DNA of 64,000 nt from Luteibacter sp. Sphag1AF (GCF_014192715.1 NZ_JACHYH010000008.1:1-64000); one strand, 5' to 3'. Positions 45,019 to 52,683 are shown, counted from the stretch's first letter. Made by a program: numbers and translations. Notes: generated by a model from the sequence alone, not told the origin.

Positions 45019-45403
45019 ATGAGCAACTCAGACAATAAAGAACTGATAGATCGCTACTTGGTCGCCTACAACTCTTTCGACATTGACGGCATGCTTGCGC
45101 TTCTATCGTCCGGTGTTCGCTTTGAGAACTACTCTGGGGGGGCAACTCACTGACGCCACAAACAGTATCGACGAGTTCAGGGAGCTCGCTGAGAAATCCA
45201 AGTCCATGTTCTCTGAGCGCGAGCAGCACATCACCACGCTGACACTCAGCGAAAACTCGGCCATTGCTGACATTTCCTACCGGGGCCAGCTCGCTGCTGA
45301 CATACCCGGCGGCCCTTCAGCCGGGACGGTACTTGATCTGCAAGGTCAGTCAGAGTTTTCTTTCAAAGGTGGGCAAATCAGCAAGGTTGTTGACCGCAGC
45401 TGA
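45019..45403 (+). pseudogene. NTF2-like/SnoaL-like cassette protein, frameshifted in a G7 tract
   Basis: The first frame (45019-45153) reads MSNSDNKELIDRYLVAYNSF... typical of small NTF2-like (SnoaL) proteins, then stops soon after ENYSGG. The remaining family-like sequence (LTDATNSIDEFRELAEKSKS and GGQISKVVDRS) continues in another frame to 45403. The break is at a run of seven G (45136-45142). With six G the product would be an intact protein of about 128 residues. It is either a pseudogene, a slippage-controlled gene or a sequencing error. GTTAGGT of the preceding attC lies just upstream and an attC follows. Confidence 0.65.
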
Positions 45404-45409
45404 GTGCAC

Positions 45410-45470
45410 ACCTAACAATTCATTCAAGCCGAATCCCCGCACTTTTGGTTGCGTTCGTTAACGAGCTAGC
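45410..45470 (+). repeat. attC site 1 (right half degenerate)
   Basis: Begins ACCTAAC (R'') and CAATTCATTCAAGCCGAA, as in Xanthomonas attC sites, but the second half (GTTCGTTAACGAGCTAGC) is poorly complementary. Probably a damaged or chimeric site. Confidence 0.6.
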
Positions 45471-45612
45471 ATCTGCGCGTGGCTATCGCATCTCATCGCT
45501 CATTGATGGCCACGCGTTCGTTTACGACACTCGGTCAATGGCACGGTTCAATTGTGCTTTGCAGTTTGGTAGCAAAGGTCTCGTGTCGGCGCCGTATGCT
45601 GACAATCCGCAA
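45471..45612 (+). other. Short cassette without recognised ORF
   Basis: About 140 nt between attC sites 1 and 2. I see no start with a ribosome site giving a credible protein. ORF-less cassettes are known from integrons. Confidence 0.4.
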
Positions 45613-45669
45613 GCCTAACATTTCGTTCAAGGCGGACGGCTTCGCCGCCGCTTAACTCCAGCGTTAGAC
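45613..45669 (+). repeat. attC site 2 (complete)
   Basis: 57 bp from GCCTAAC (R'', 45613-45619) to GTTAGAC (R', 45663-45669; fits GTTRRRY). The centre is a stem, GGCGG/CCGCC around CGGCTTCG. Best preserved site of the array. Confidence 0.85.
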
Positions 45670-45688
45670 ACCTCAGGGGAGATCCATT

Positions 45689-46129
45689 ATGGGTGAAACG
45701 GAAGAAGCAAATAGCCGCCGCGCTGCCATTGCCATGCGTAATCGTCGCCGCATGCTGGAGTCCCGTGAGCGCAAGTGGACGAAGGCTGTATTTGGGCTCA
45801 TGGCTTACTCGGCGTTCTCAAACGTTGTCAGCGGCATCGTGCTTCTAACAACGTCGCCTTTGGATGCTGGCTTAGGCCTCATCCTCGGCGGCTTGTATTC
45901 ACTTGGCGCCTATCGCATTTGGTTCAAAGACGATATCCGCTGGTGGCCCGTCGCAGTGCCAGCTGGTATCTCAATTGCCGTTCTGATACTTGCCTGGGTC
46001 GGCGGAGTTCAGCATCCCATTCCGTTGTTGCTTAACACCGTTCTCCTCGTACTCGTGCCTTTCCGCAGGCGGGCTGTGGAAGCGGTGCCTAACATCTCGT
46101 TCAAGGCCGACGGCTCCGCCGCCGCGTAG
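45689..46129 (+). CDS. Cassette-encoded membrane protein
   Basis: A 146-residue protein with a basic N-terminus (NRRRMLESRERKWTKAVFG) and about four hydrophobic helices (e.g. AVPAGISIAVLILAWVGGV). AGGGGA precedes the ATG, 20 nt after attC2. The last residues (NISFKADGSAAA) are encoded by the following attC, as is common when cassette ORFs lack an earlier stop. No family recognised. Confidence 0.65.
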   Translation: MGETEEANSRRAAIAMRNRRRMLESRERKWTKAVFGLMAYSAFSNVVSGIVLLTTSPLDAGLGLILGGLYSLGAYRIWFKDDIRWWPVAVPAGISIAVLILAWVGGVQHPIPLLLNTVLLVLVPFRRRAVEAVPNISFKADGSAAA

Positions 46130-46150
46130 CTATTTCAGCGGACTATAGGT
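46087..46150 (+). repeat. attC site 3 (right half degenerate)
   Basis: Starts GCCTAAC (46087-46093), continues TCTCGTTCAAGGCCGACGGC with a short stem GGCGG-type centre, but the right half (GTAGCTATTTCAGCGGACTA) is diverged and R' is not clear. Confidence 0.6.
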
Positions 46151-46202
46151 TGATGAAAACGGCGCTCTACAACTGGTAAATTCAAACCTGAGAGCCCAAG
46201 AC

Positions 46203-46268
46203 ATGAAACCCTTCTGCGCGTGTTGCACGCACACGCTGAACGGCGTTCGGTTCGGCACCCAAGATTAG
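46203..46268 (+). CDS. Possible 21-residue Cys-rich cassette peptide
   Basis: An ATG opens a 21-codon frame MKPFCACCTHTLNGVRFGTQ plus one residue, alone between attC sites 3 and 4. It has three closely spaced cysteines (CACC). No clear ribosome site (GAGAGCCC upstream). It may be a real micro-ORF or the start of a truncated gene. Confidence 0.3.
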   Translation: MKPFCACCTHTLNGVRFGTQD

Positions 46269-46300
46269 AGAAGCACTTAGGCGCAGCCATTCCAGGAGCA

Positions 46301-46359
46301 GCCTAGCAATTCATTCAAGCCGAGCCGCTTCGCGGCTCGGCTTAATTCAGGTGTTAACC
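46301..46359 (+). repeat. attC site 4
   Basis: GCCTAGC (46301-46307) to GTTAACC (46353-46359), with a long perfect central stem: AAGCCGAGCCGC / GCGGCTCGGCTT separated by TTC. Core R' deviates slightly from GTTRRRY. Confidence 0.78.
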
Positions 46360-46369
46360 AGCAACGAAA

Positions 46370-46823
46370 ATGCAAACGAACACGCCCGTCAGTTTCGATG
46401 AACTCCTCGCAGGTCTCGAGTGGGCGAGCGCTGCAGGTTATGGCGCGGCTAAGACTTGAGCTGCAGGTTGTTCTCCGCACTCCATCTTCGCAGGGCCTCT
46501 TCCACGGCCGTCTGCTCGAACGCGAACCAATCTTCAAGTCGGTCCTTTCGATCGAGCAACGCCTTGAATCGTTGATACGCGCCACGGCCTTGAAAGTACC
46601 CATAGGTAAGTTCGCAGGACTCCGGCAAATGGGCATCAACAAAGCGCAAGGCGAGTTCCCGCCCGAGACCAAGATCCCCCTTGCTCCGGAGTGCCAGGCA
46701 GACCTTGTCGTCTTGGATATCCTCCGGGAGATCCTCATCTACATCGGCGCTACTCGATGAGCAGAAAATCTTGCCGCTGATCCTGTTGACGTAAGCCTCG
46801 TTCTCGACGGAAGGGCGCCGTTT
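46370..46823. pseudogene. UPF0158-family cassette gene broken by internal inversion
   Basis: On the plus strand, an ATG at 46370 just after attC4 encodes VSFDELLAGLEWASAA, matching the UPF0158 N-terminus, then stops at 46459. The rest of such a protein is readable on the minus strand from 46823 down to the stop at 46449: VENEAYVNRISGKIF, DEDLPEDIQDDKVCLAL, LGRELALRFVDAHLPE and RGAYQRFKALLDRKDRLED. That half has no start codon. The two halves in opposite orientation suggest that about 370 bp inverted inside the gene. Family assignment from recall. Confidence 0.6.
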
Positions 46824-46842
46824 TTATCTGACGAGTGCTGCT

Positions 46843-46909
46843 CAGTGCCAGCGCTAGCGGTCAGTGACACGGTTAAAGATCCCAGTGACAAGGTTAGGGG
46901 CAGTCGACA
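46843..46909 (+). repeat. Transposon-end relic (right-end type), copy 1
   Basis: A 67-bp segment ending GTCGACA at 46909. It aligns without gaps to 55064-55130 with about 48 of 67 identical positions by my count. It contains two AGTGACA repeats (46863-46869, 46884-46890), 21 bp apart. Confidence 0.65.
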
Positions 46910-46915
46910 AAGCAT

Positions 46916-46945
46916 TGTCGGGCAACGTTAACTCTGGCACTGATA
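46916..46945 (-). repeat. Left terminal inverted repeat of the 8.2-kb element
   Basis: TGTCGGGC at 46916-46923 is the exact inverse of GCCCGACA at 55123-55130; similarity continues inward (TTAACTCTGGCACT here, TTTACCTTGTCACT at the other end). Confidence 0.6.
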
Positions 46946-47171
46946 TAACTACGTGATCATTCTGGGATATTGTCCCCTAATCGCCGAACACATCACCGCC
47001 GTGACATTGCTACGCGTCGTAAAGCAACGCAGTGACGTCGTATACGGCAGTAAGGCTCAACGGTAGTGATGCGTAGTTTATTCGACGGGCATAGCCGAAA
47101 ACTGCACGCGAAGTATGTCGCGCCTGCGCCGTAGCCACTGGGGAGAGAGTCCGGTTCAGAAGTCATCTTCG

Positions 47172-47891
47172 TCATCGAAGATGTCCTGCTTCGGGGCATT
47201 CTGAGGCAGGACGTCGAAGTTGTCTTGCCTGACGGGTTCCGGCGACTTTCCCTGAGGCTTCGTCGACAGCCTGGATTACGTCAAAGGGCACTATGCCTCC
47301 CATGAGGAGATCCCAATCAGCCGAAGTATCCGGTCGCCGCCGTCGTCTCCATCTCGTCGACGGCATGACGAGTGGTGGAGGTGCCGGCTGTTGATCTGCG
47401 CCATCGATTAAGACAGCCGTTGCCCAATCACTTTGGTTGTCAATCGCAGAACGGTTGCTCGCTATCCATTGCATGATCTCGGTGGCTCGTACCACCTCGC
47501 GCTCGTTGTACTTAAGCGAGAGATCTGTGCCTGCCGCCGCCACTACTTTGGACCTAATATCAACCTGTCGGCGCCATCGTCGCTCGGCGCGCCTGCAAAC
47601 GCTGGCCTCAGGTTTTCCGGAGTCGAGTTGGCCGACGCGCCGTTTCTTTCCCTCTCGTTCTGCGAGCAGCTGGCCTCGCGCTGATTCGATGTCGCTTCGA
47701 AGAAAGGCGCCATGTGTAGAGGGCACACCAAACATTGGGCCGCCGTTTCGGGCTTGTACTACGCGCGTTGCCGTCGAAGACGGCAGGCTATGCGTGCGTC
47801 GATTCACGGCGCTTCTTCCTTGCACCGCGCATGGGTCGCGATGAAGCGATTCTCCATGGAGACGTTGAACCGCATTGTGCTGCTGTTGCAC
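47172..47891 (-). pseudogene. Decayed ORF of unknown family near the left end of the element
   Basis: A 239-codon minus-strand frame includes plausible protein sequence (KYNEREVVRATEIMQWIASN, DWATAVLIDGADQQPAPP, DWDLLMGGIVPFDVIQAVDE). Near its end another frame looks more natural (PEPVRQDNFDVLPQNAPKQD then IFDDEDDF and stop at 47159-47161), so a frameshift near 47260 is likely. Its place next to an end suggests a transposition or mobilisation gene, but I cannot identify it. Confidence 0.3.
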
Positions 47892-48212
47892 GAGGGGTGT
47901 TCGTCGGTCCTCGCATCAACGTAGGGAGTTTTTGTTCAAGGCTTCGCCGCTTCCTTGGTCATTCAAGGAACATCTTCATCGCCGCGAATGTGCTGTAAAT
48001 CAACGTGCACGGCAATTGCGATTGCGGTCACATCCTGGTGACCCGACGAGCACTGGTGGGTGTCGTTGTGTGTTGACAGCAGTACTTCCGCTATTTAGCA
48101 TCGAATGGTCGATACAAGGAACCGTCGATCATCGCTCACAAGAACCATCTGTGACGTGATGCATGCTCTACTCGATTGATACCGTCGGATGGCATCTTTC
48201 AGGAGTCACGTA
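47892..48212. other. Region upstream of the permease operon
   Basis: About 320 nt without a credible gene. It must hold the promoter of the export genes. AT-rich stretches occur near 48080-48180, but I cannot define boxes. Confidence 0.35.
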
Positions 48213-49382
48213 ATGGAATACATGAGTCTCCTGCGCTTGAGTGCTGTGTTTCTTTTCCGGCACAGAGCACGAACAATACTGGCGCTTGGCGCCATGAGCA
48301 TTGCGTTCGCGCTCTTTGGAACGCTTGATGCTGTAAGGCTCGTCTTCGAGTCACAGAACACAGGCGACGTCCCCCGGCTAGTGGTCACATCTCGCCGTTC
48401 GCTCAATGAGGGATTGGCCCGGTCGACGTCGTTGCTGTTTACGCCATTGGGTGTACCGGTTGGACAGGTTGCCTGGGCGAACTGGGTCGGCGGCTACTAT
48501 CAGAATCCCGAAACTCCCATCTCCAACATTGCTGTCAGTGCTGACTACTTGCGTCTTTACCCGGAGTTGCATGTATCCACAGACACGCTCAAGCGCTTCG
48601 CGGCTACGAAAAACGGCGTGGTGGTGGGAAAGCAGCTGGCCTTGGACAGGCACTGGGCCGTCGGTCAAAACGTGCATCTGCTCGGGGTGCCGTTTCAGGC
48701 AAAGGATGCTGCGGACACAGGTTGGACCTACCAAGTCGTTGGCACATTTGAGGTGGCCGACCAGAAACTGAAGCTTCTGGAAAGCCAGTTCCTGTCGCGC
48801 TGGGATTATCTGGATGACATGGCGGTCTATGGTCACGGCATGGTGGGGTGGTTTGTCGTCAACGCGGGCAAATTTGAGCGACAGGATCTGCTCGCGGCGG
48901 CCATCGACAAAGCGACTGAAAACTCATCAAACCCAACGCGTGCACAAACCGAGCAGGCTTTTCAGCGCCAGATGGCAAACCAGGTAGCCAATGTCGGCTG
49001 GGTGACCCGGGGGCTGATCGGCGCCACGGTAACTTTCGTGCTGCTGCTGACCGGGAAGGTCATGGCACAGACCATTCGCGAATCCATTCAGGAGCTCGGC
49101 GTCATGAAAGCCATTGGCTTTACGACGCGGTTTCTTCTTTTGATGCTTGTCGTACAAAGCGCCCTTCTGGTGGTCTTCTCCGCCATCCTGGGTCTGGCGA
49201 CGGCCACAGCTGGCGTGGCGGTTCTCCACGAACTGTTTCCGGCGGCGCTCATTCTCCAGCCCATATCGTTGCAGGCCTGGCTAGACGGCCTGGGTGTGGC
49301 GACGATCGCAGGCATCCTCGTGTCCCTTCGGCCTTCAGTACGCACTTCACGCGGGCTGCCTGCTCAGCTGCTGCGTGGTTGA
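48213..49382 (+). CDS. FtsX-type ABC transporter permease (first of a pair)
   Basis: A 389-residue permease with the MacB/FtsX layout: one N-terminal helix (RARTILALGAMSIAFALFG), a periplasmic domain of about 220 residues, and three C-terminal helices (LIGATVTFVLLLTGKVMAQT, FLLLMLVVQSALLVVFSAIL, and near the end). AGGAG lies 8 nt before the ATG. It is followed by a second permease 16 nt downstream, so the pair probably forms a heterodimer with the LolD-like ATPase at 53940 and the adaptor at 52684. Confidence 0.85.
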   Translation: MEYMSLLRLSAVFLFRHRARTILALGAMSIAFALFGTLDAVRLVFESQNTGDVPRLVVTSRRSLNEGLARSTSLLFTPLGVPVGQVAWANWVGGYYQNPETPISNIAVSADYLRLYPELHVSTDTLKRFAATKNGVVVGKQLALDRHWAVGQNVHLLGVPFQAKDAADTGWTYQVVGTFEVADQKLKLLESQFLSRWDYLDDMAVYGHGMVGWFVVNAGKFERQDLLAAAIDKATENSSNPTRAQTEQAFQRQMANQVANVGWVTRGLIGATVTFVLLLTGKVMAQTIRESIQELGVMKAIGFTTRFLLLMLVVQSALLVVFSAILGLATATAGVAVLHELFPAALILQPISLQAWLDGLGVATIAGILVSLRPSVRTSRGLPAQLLRG

Positions 49383-49398
49383 GGCCCGTCCATCCATC

Positions 49399-50736
49399 AT
49401 GACGACGAAGTCGACAAAGCCCTCAAGCTCTGCCGCTTTTACGACATTGACCTTTTTCGTCCCTGTCGTCGCCTGTTCCTGGTTGCTGCTTGTACCGCTG
49501 TATTTCACCGCTTTCGCCAGTTTTTTTCTCGTGACCGCAGCCGGCTTCATGGGGTGGCTTGGACCATGTGTCCGTGTGGCCATGATCGGACTTCCCGCTT
49601 GGCGGGCACGCCTCCCTTCAGCAGGTCTCATCGTCCTGAGTTCGCTGGCTGTCGGTTTTTTCGCCATGGCCGTCGGCTTTGTGGCTCAGAGCATTGAACA
49701 CACCCTCTCCACGTCCGGGCAGGACGACGTCGTGATGATGATGAGGAGAGGCGCTGACTCAGAGCTGCAGTCCGTGGTGCCGCTTTCTGATGTCGCAGTG
49801 GCTGAGAACACACTTTTGTCAGAGTCGCCTGACGGACAGTCGCGTGTTTCGAAGGAGTCCCTCATCACCACGGACGTTTCGGTCGGAGGCGGGCGGGCGT
49901 CGGGAAATGTGCAGGTCAGGGGTGTATCCCTTCGTGCTCTCTCTGCTGTCCGCCCGGGGTTAGAGCTGCTCGACGGGCAAATGCCGCGAGCAGGCGTTCG
50001 CGAAGTGCTGGTGGGAAAAGCGCTCGCCGGCCAGATCGGCGTTAGCTCTCCACACGACACCATCACGATCGGGGGAGAGGCCTGGGCAGTCGCCGGAATC
50101 GCCAAGCTTCCCGGTTCGGACGACTCCGCGCTTTTTTCAGACGCAACGGTGGTCAATGAAGTCAATCGCCACCCTTATTTCCAGTCTGTCAGGGTGCGCC
50201 TGGCGGGCGATGAGACAACGGCTTCAATGGCCGCCCGGCTCACGTCCGACAAACGATTGGCCCTGTACGAGCTGCGGACAACTCGCCAGTACTTTGAATC
50301 TCAGGCGAGGGACGTAGCGAACGACGTCAGGCGCGTGGGGTGGAGTGTTCTTGCGATCGTCGCCGTGGGACTGTCGCTAGCGTCGCTCAACACCACGTAC
50401 ACCGTCGTGCAGGGAAGGCGATTTGAGCTGATGGTCATTCGCGTGGTGGGATTTGAACGGTGGATGGTAGTGGGTGGTTTTGTCCTTGAGTTGTTGGTGC
50501 TGTCGCTTGCAGGGGGGCTGCTCGCAGTCTTCCTTTGCACGACGTTTGTGGACGGCAGAACCATCTCCATAACCGGCCCGGGAGCGAGCCAGTTGTCGCT
50601 GACGCTGACTCTCGCGCCGTCAGCCGTTGCAGATGCCCTGGCCTGGTCACTTTGTATGGGATTTATAGGAGGCTGGTTTCCGATTCGGGCTATGGCGAGA
50701 GTGCCGCTCGCATCTGGGCTGGCAAGAGGGAACTGA
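49399..50736 (+). CDS. FtsX-type ABC transporter permease (second of a pair)
   Basis: A 445-residue permease from the ATG at 49399 (a GTG at 49375 overlapping the previous gene is also possible). Layout: two N-terminal hydrophobic segments (FFVPVVACSWLLLVPLYFTA and LIVLSSLAVGFFAMAVGFV), a periplasmic domain with a MacB-like core (VREVLVGKALAGQIGV), and C-terminal helices (VGWSVLAIVAVGLSLASL; FVLELLVLSLAGGLLAVFL). It acts with the preceding permease. Substrate is probably the peptide encoded at 52337, by context. Confidence 0.82.
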   Translation: MTTKSTKPSSSAAFTTLTFFVPVVACSWLLLVPLYFTAFASFFLVTAAGFMGWLGPCVRVAMIGLPAWRARLPSAGLIVLSSLAVGFFAMAVGFVAQSIEHTLSTSGQDDVVMMMRRGADSELQSVVPLSDVAVAENTLLSESPDGQSRVSKESLITTDVSVGGGRASGNVQVRGVSLRALSAVRPGLELLDGQMPRAGVREVLVGKALAGQIGVSSPHDTITIGGEAWAVAGIAKLPGSDDSALFSDATVVNEVNRHPYFQSVRVRLAGDETTASMAARLTSDKRLALYELRTTRQYFESQARDVANDVRRVGWSVLAIVAVGLSLASLNTTYTVVQGRRFELMVIRVVGFERWMVVGGFVLELLVLSLAGGLLAVFLCTTFVDGRTISITGPGASQLSLTLTLAPSAVADALAWSLCMGFIGGWFPIRAMARVPLASGLARGN

Positions 50737-50767
50737 CGTTTCAGGTAGCTCAATTGGAGAAGGTTCC

Positions 50768-51226
50768 ATGGGACTGGAAGGAAAAGCACAGCCCGTACTT
50801 CAGCTGCGAGGGATTGGCAAGACGTATGGCGCGACTACAGCGCTTGAACACGTAACCTTGTCGCTTTCAAAGGGAGAGCTGGTCGGACTTATCGGGCCAA
50901 ATGGCGCCGGCAAGACCACGCTCATGGAGATAGTGGAGGGGGTGAACATCCCGACGTCAGGGATGGCAACTATTTTTGGAGAGGATCCGACTCGGCTGTC
51001 GACAAGGGCACGTGGACGCATCGGTCTCGTCTTCCAGCGTTACTCGCTCCCCGGCTACATCACTGTTTTGGAGCTGGCCACGCTCTTCCGCACGGCTCTT
51101 TGCGTTTCCGCCGGAAATGACGAGTTGTTCGTCAACCTGGGTCTCATGCATCTTCAAAAGCAGCGGATATCCGACCTTTCCGCCGGACAACAGCAACGCA
51201 TGCCGGAGGAAACGGTATGGTTCTGA
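50768..51226 (+). pseudogene. ABC transporter ATPase truncated after the signature motif
   Basis: A 152-residue product related to CcmA/NatA-type ABC-2 ATPases: Walker A LIGPNGAGKTTL at about residues 41-52, Q-loop GLVFQRYSLPG, and signature LSAGQQQRM near residues 137-145. It then ends abruptly (PEETVWF), so Walker B, the D-loop and the switch His are absent; such ATPases are normally 220-310 residues. A deletion probably removed its second half together with a partner permease, joining it to the next gene, which overlaps its end by 10 nt. It cannot hydrolyse ATP. Confidence 0.8.
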
Positions 51227-51918
51227 CTCTCGGCGAGCTTGGATTGCTTGAGGAAGCTCTACATGTCCGCGATACGCCAATGCTAGTGGAAGAACCGATG
51301 AATCACGGAAAGAACCAGTTCTTCCCGTGGGCACATGCGCTTCTGGCGTTTTGGGGAATTTGTGTCGCCGTCTGCCTGACAATGAGTCGTTGCGCGACAG
51401 CGGCAGATTTAGTGAGGGAGTCCGCTTTGTGGCCGTCGACTGCACTGTTGCTTGTCATTCCGGCGTGGATAGTCGCGCACGAGTATGCACACCTGGTTGC
51501 AGCAAGAATCGCGGGCTGTCGGGCCGGAGGCGTGCATTTCTTCAGTGACCGCTCGTTCCTTCCGAGATTTCATATCCCGGCACGAGATGCCTTCCTCAGC
51601 AATGAGAGCCGGTACCGCATTTACATGGCGGGTCCAGTTCTGAACTGCTTTTTGACGTCCTTGCTTTTGCTCCTGGCTGTGTCGGTTCGCTCACCAGCCA
51701 CGTTGGTGGCGTCGACATCGGCAATTGCGTTCAGTGGCATATGTTTTTTCCACTTGCCCGGCATGGATTCACAGAGGGCAAAGGCTTGTGTCAGCGAGAC
51801 CCATGGACGACAGGCTTGGCGTATGGGAGCGGTCAATGCACTGTACGTTTCGTCAGCGAGCGTGCTCTTACTTTGTACGCTGGGGCGAGTGCTCGACCTG
51901 GTGAAACTGACTAATTGA
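51217..51918 (+). CDS. M50-type site-2 membrane metalloprotease
   Basis: A 233-residue polytopic membrane protein. The zinc motif HEYAH (residues 88-92) lies in a membrane helix (LLLVIPAWIVAHEYAH), and FHLPGMDSQRAK further on supplies the third-ligand Asp; RYRIYMAGPVLNCFLTS matches the M50 central region. GGAGGAAA stands 5 nt before the ATG at 51217. M50-type proteases occur in RiPP clusters such as the B. subtilis yyd operon (YydH), where they process the peptide. Here the gene stands between the ABC genes and the small peptide. The first 30 residues may be a leftover of the upstream deletion. Confidence 0.78.
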   Translation: MVLTLGELGLLEEALHVRDTPMLVEEPMNHGKNQFFPWAHALLAFWGICVAVCLTMSRCATAADLVRESALWPSTALLLVIPAWIVAHEYAHLVAARIAGCRAGGVHFFSDRSFLPRFHIPARDAFLSNESRYRIYMAGPVLNCFLTSLLLLLAVSVRSPATLVASTSAIAFSGICFFHLPGMDSQRAKACVSETHGRQAWRMGAVNALYVSSASVLLLCTLGRVLDLVKLTN

Positions 51919-51931
51919 AGCTGGAGAAAAA

Positions 51932-52183
51932 ATGAAAATTCGTAGCAGCCGTCGCGCAAGCGTTTCGGGCGTGATCATCGGGATGACTCTTGGCCTGCTT
52001 GGTATGGCGGCCGGGGTCTACTTCGGAGTGGTCAAGCCGGCGCTGGCGTCCGGCGCATCCCTGGACCTGCCCATTATGTCGATTGTTGTGATGCTGGCCA
52101 TCATGCTGTTTATTGTTGCGATGGCGATCGTGTTGCTCCGCAAGAGGAAGAATGCCGGTGCGCTCGACGAGAAATGGAAGTAA
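51932..52183 (+). CDS. Small two-helix membrane protein
   Basis: An 83-residue protein with two membrane helices (GVIIGMTLGLLGMAAGVYFG; IMSIVVMLAIMLFIVAMAIV) and a charged C-terminal tail (RKRKNAGALDEKWK). It follows the protease gene by 13 nt with GGAGAAAA ahead of the ATG. No family recognised. It could assist export or provide immunity against the adjacent peptide. Confidence 0.65.
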   Translation: MKIRSSRRASVSGVIIGMTLGLLGMAAGVYFGVVKPALASGASLDLPIMSIVVMLAIMLFIVAMAIVLLRKRKNAGALDEKWK

Positions 52184-52272
52184 ACGGACCTTTCTCAGGC
52201 TTTGTCGTGTGTGTCCCCCCCGCGCGACTTGGTTGGTGCCTCCATGTTCCGAGGTTGGATCATGAGGTCCAA

Positions 52273-52293
52273 CACACCCCTTTCAGGGGTGTG
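52273..52293 (+). other. Hairpin in the leader of the peptide gene
   Basis: CACACCCC (52273-52280) and GGGGTGTG (52286-52293) form a perfect 8-bp stem with a TTTCA loop, 43 nt before the peptide start codon. It may protect the 5' end of a processed peptide mRNA or attenuate read-through from upstream genes. Confidence 0.5.
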
Positions 52294-52336
52294 CGTTCGA
52301 CAAGAAGTCAAACTCATCCATAAAAGGAACGAAACA

Positions 52337-52582
52337 ATGATTCAGCTTTCCAGCGACGCGGCAGGCCACCGCTACGATGTGGTTCGCGCAAACGCAGCCT
52401 CGGCGATGTCCTTCGACTATGCGCTCGAAGACGTCAGCGCCAACTTGTTGCCGGCCAATACGTTCGGCACCGTTGGCACCGTTGGTACTTTCGGTACGGC
52501 TTGCGGCTGTGCCGGCACCGCGGGTAGCGCCGGTACTGCGGGCTGCAGCAGCAACTGTGGTCTCGCCACCAGCGGTGGCTAA
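52337..52582 (+). CDS. Putative RiPP/microcin precursor peptide, Gly/Thr/Cys-rich
   Basis: An 81-residue peptide; AAAGGA lies 9 nt before the ATG. Residues 1-40 look like a leader (acidic patch FDYALEDVSANLLPA). Residues 41-81 form a low-complexity core: TFGTVGTVGTFGTACGCAG, then TAG/SAG/TAG repeats, four cysteines (56, 58, 70, 74) and a Gly-Gly end. This resembles precursors of ribosomally made, modified peptides or disulfide-bonded microcins. No LanM, LanBC, YcaO or radical SAM enzyme is encoded in the element, so modification would be by an enzyme elsewhere or absent. It is flanked by membrane protease and export genes and followed by two terminators, as for a strongly expressed small product. 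Confidence 0.7.
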   Translation: MIQLSSDAAGHRYDVVRANAASAMSFDYALEDVSANLLPANTFGTVGTVGTFGTACGCAGTAGSAGTAGCSSNCGLATSGG

Positions 52583-52600
52583 GAGCCAGCGGGCTCTTTT
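52581..52600 (+). terminator. Terminator immediately after the peptide gene
   Basis: AAGAGCC (52581-52587) and GGCTCTT (52592-52598) form a 7-bp stem with an AGCG loop followed by TT. It overlaps the stop codon of the peptide gene. Confidence 0.65.
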
Positions 52601-52616
52601 GGGGGCCTGAACGCGA

Positions 52617-52648
52617 GCATCCCCGGTCATTTGACCTGGGATGCTTTT
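52617..52648 (+). terminator. Second, stronger rho-independent terminator
   Basis: GCATCCC (52617-52623) pairs with GGGATGC (52638-52644), enclosing GGTC/GACC with an ATTT loop, then TTTT. A strong stem with a T tract. Confidence 0.85.
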
Positions 52649-52683
52649 GACCGACCAGTGAGACTGCAGCTATAAAACCGGAA

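Larger units (their letters stand above)
44999..46823 (+). mobile_element. Integrase-less integron cassette array (CALIN-like)
   Basis: Four attC-like sites in the same orientation (about 45410, 45613, 46087, 46301) and a right half-site GTTAGGT at 44999-45005 separate short ORFs lacking promoters, the layout of integron cassettes. The site sequences (CTAACAATTCATTCAAGCCGA... and GCTTAACTCCAGCGTTAGAC) match the Xanthomonas-type chromosomal integron. No integron integrase or attI was found in the window, so this is a cluster of attC sites without an integrase. Several cassettes are damaged. Confidence 0.75.

Noticed and set aside
46843-46909. Complete insertion sequence at this repeat
   Set aside because: Only an end-like segment is present; no transposase gene or matching opposite end lies within an IS-sized distance to the left.
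47433-48159. Several short plus-strand frames upstream of the permease genes
   Set aside because: None has a good ribosome site with a protein-like sequence; they overlap the decayed minus-strand ORF.
50768-51226. Functional ATPase for the export system
   Set aside because: It lacks Walker B, D-loop and switch histidine; the intact ATPase is at 53940.
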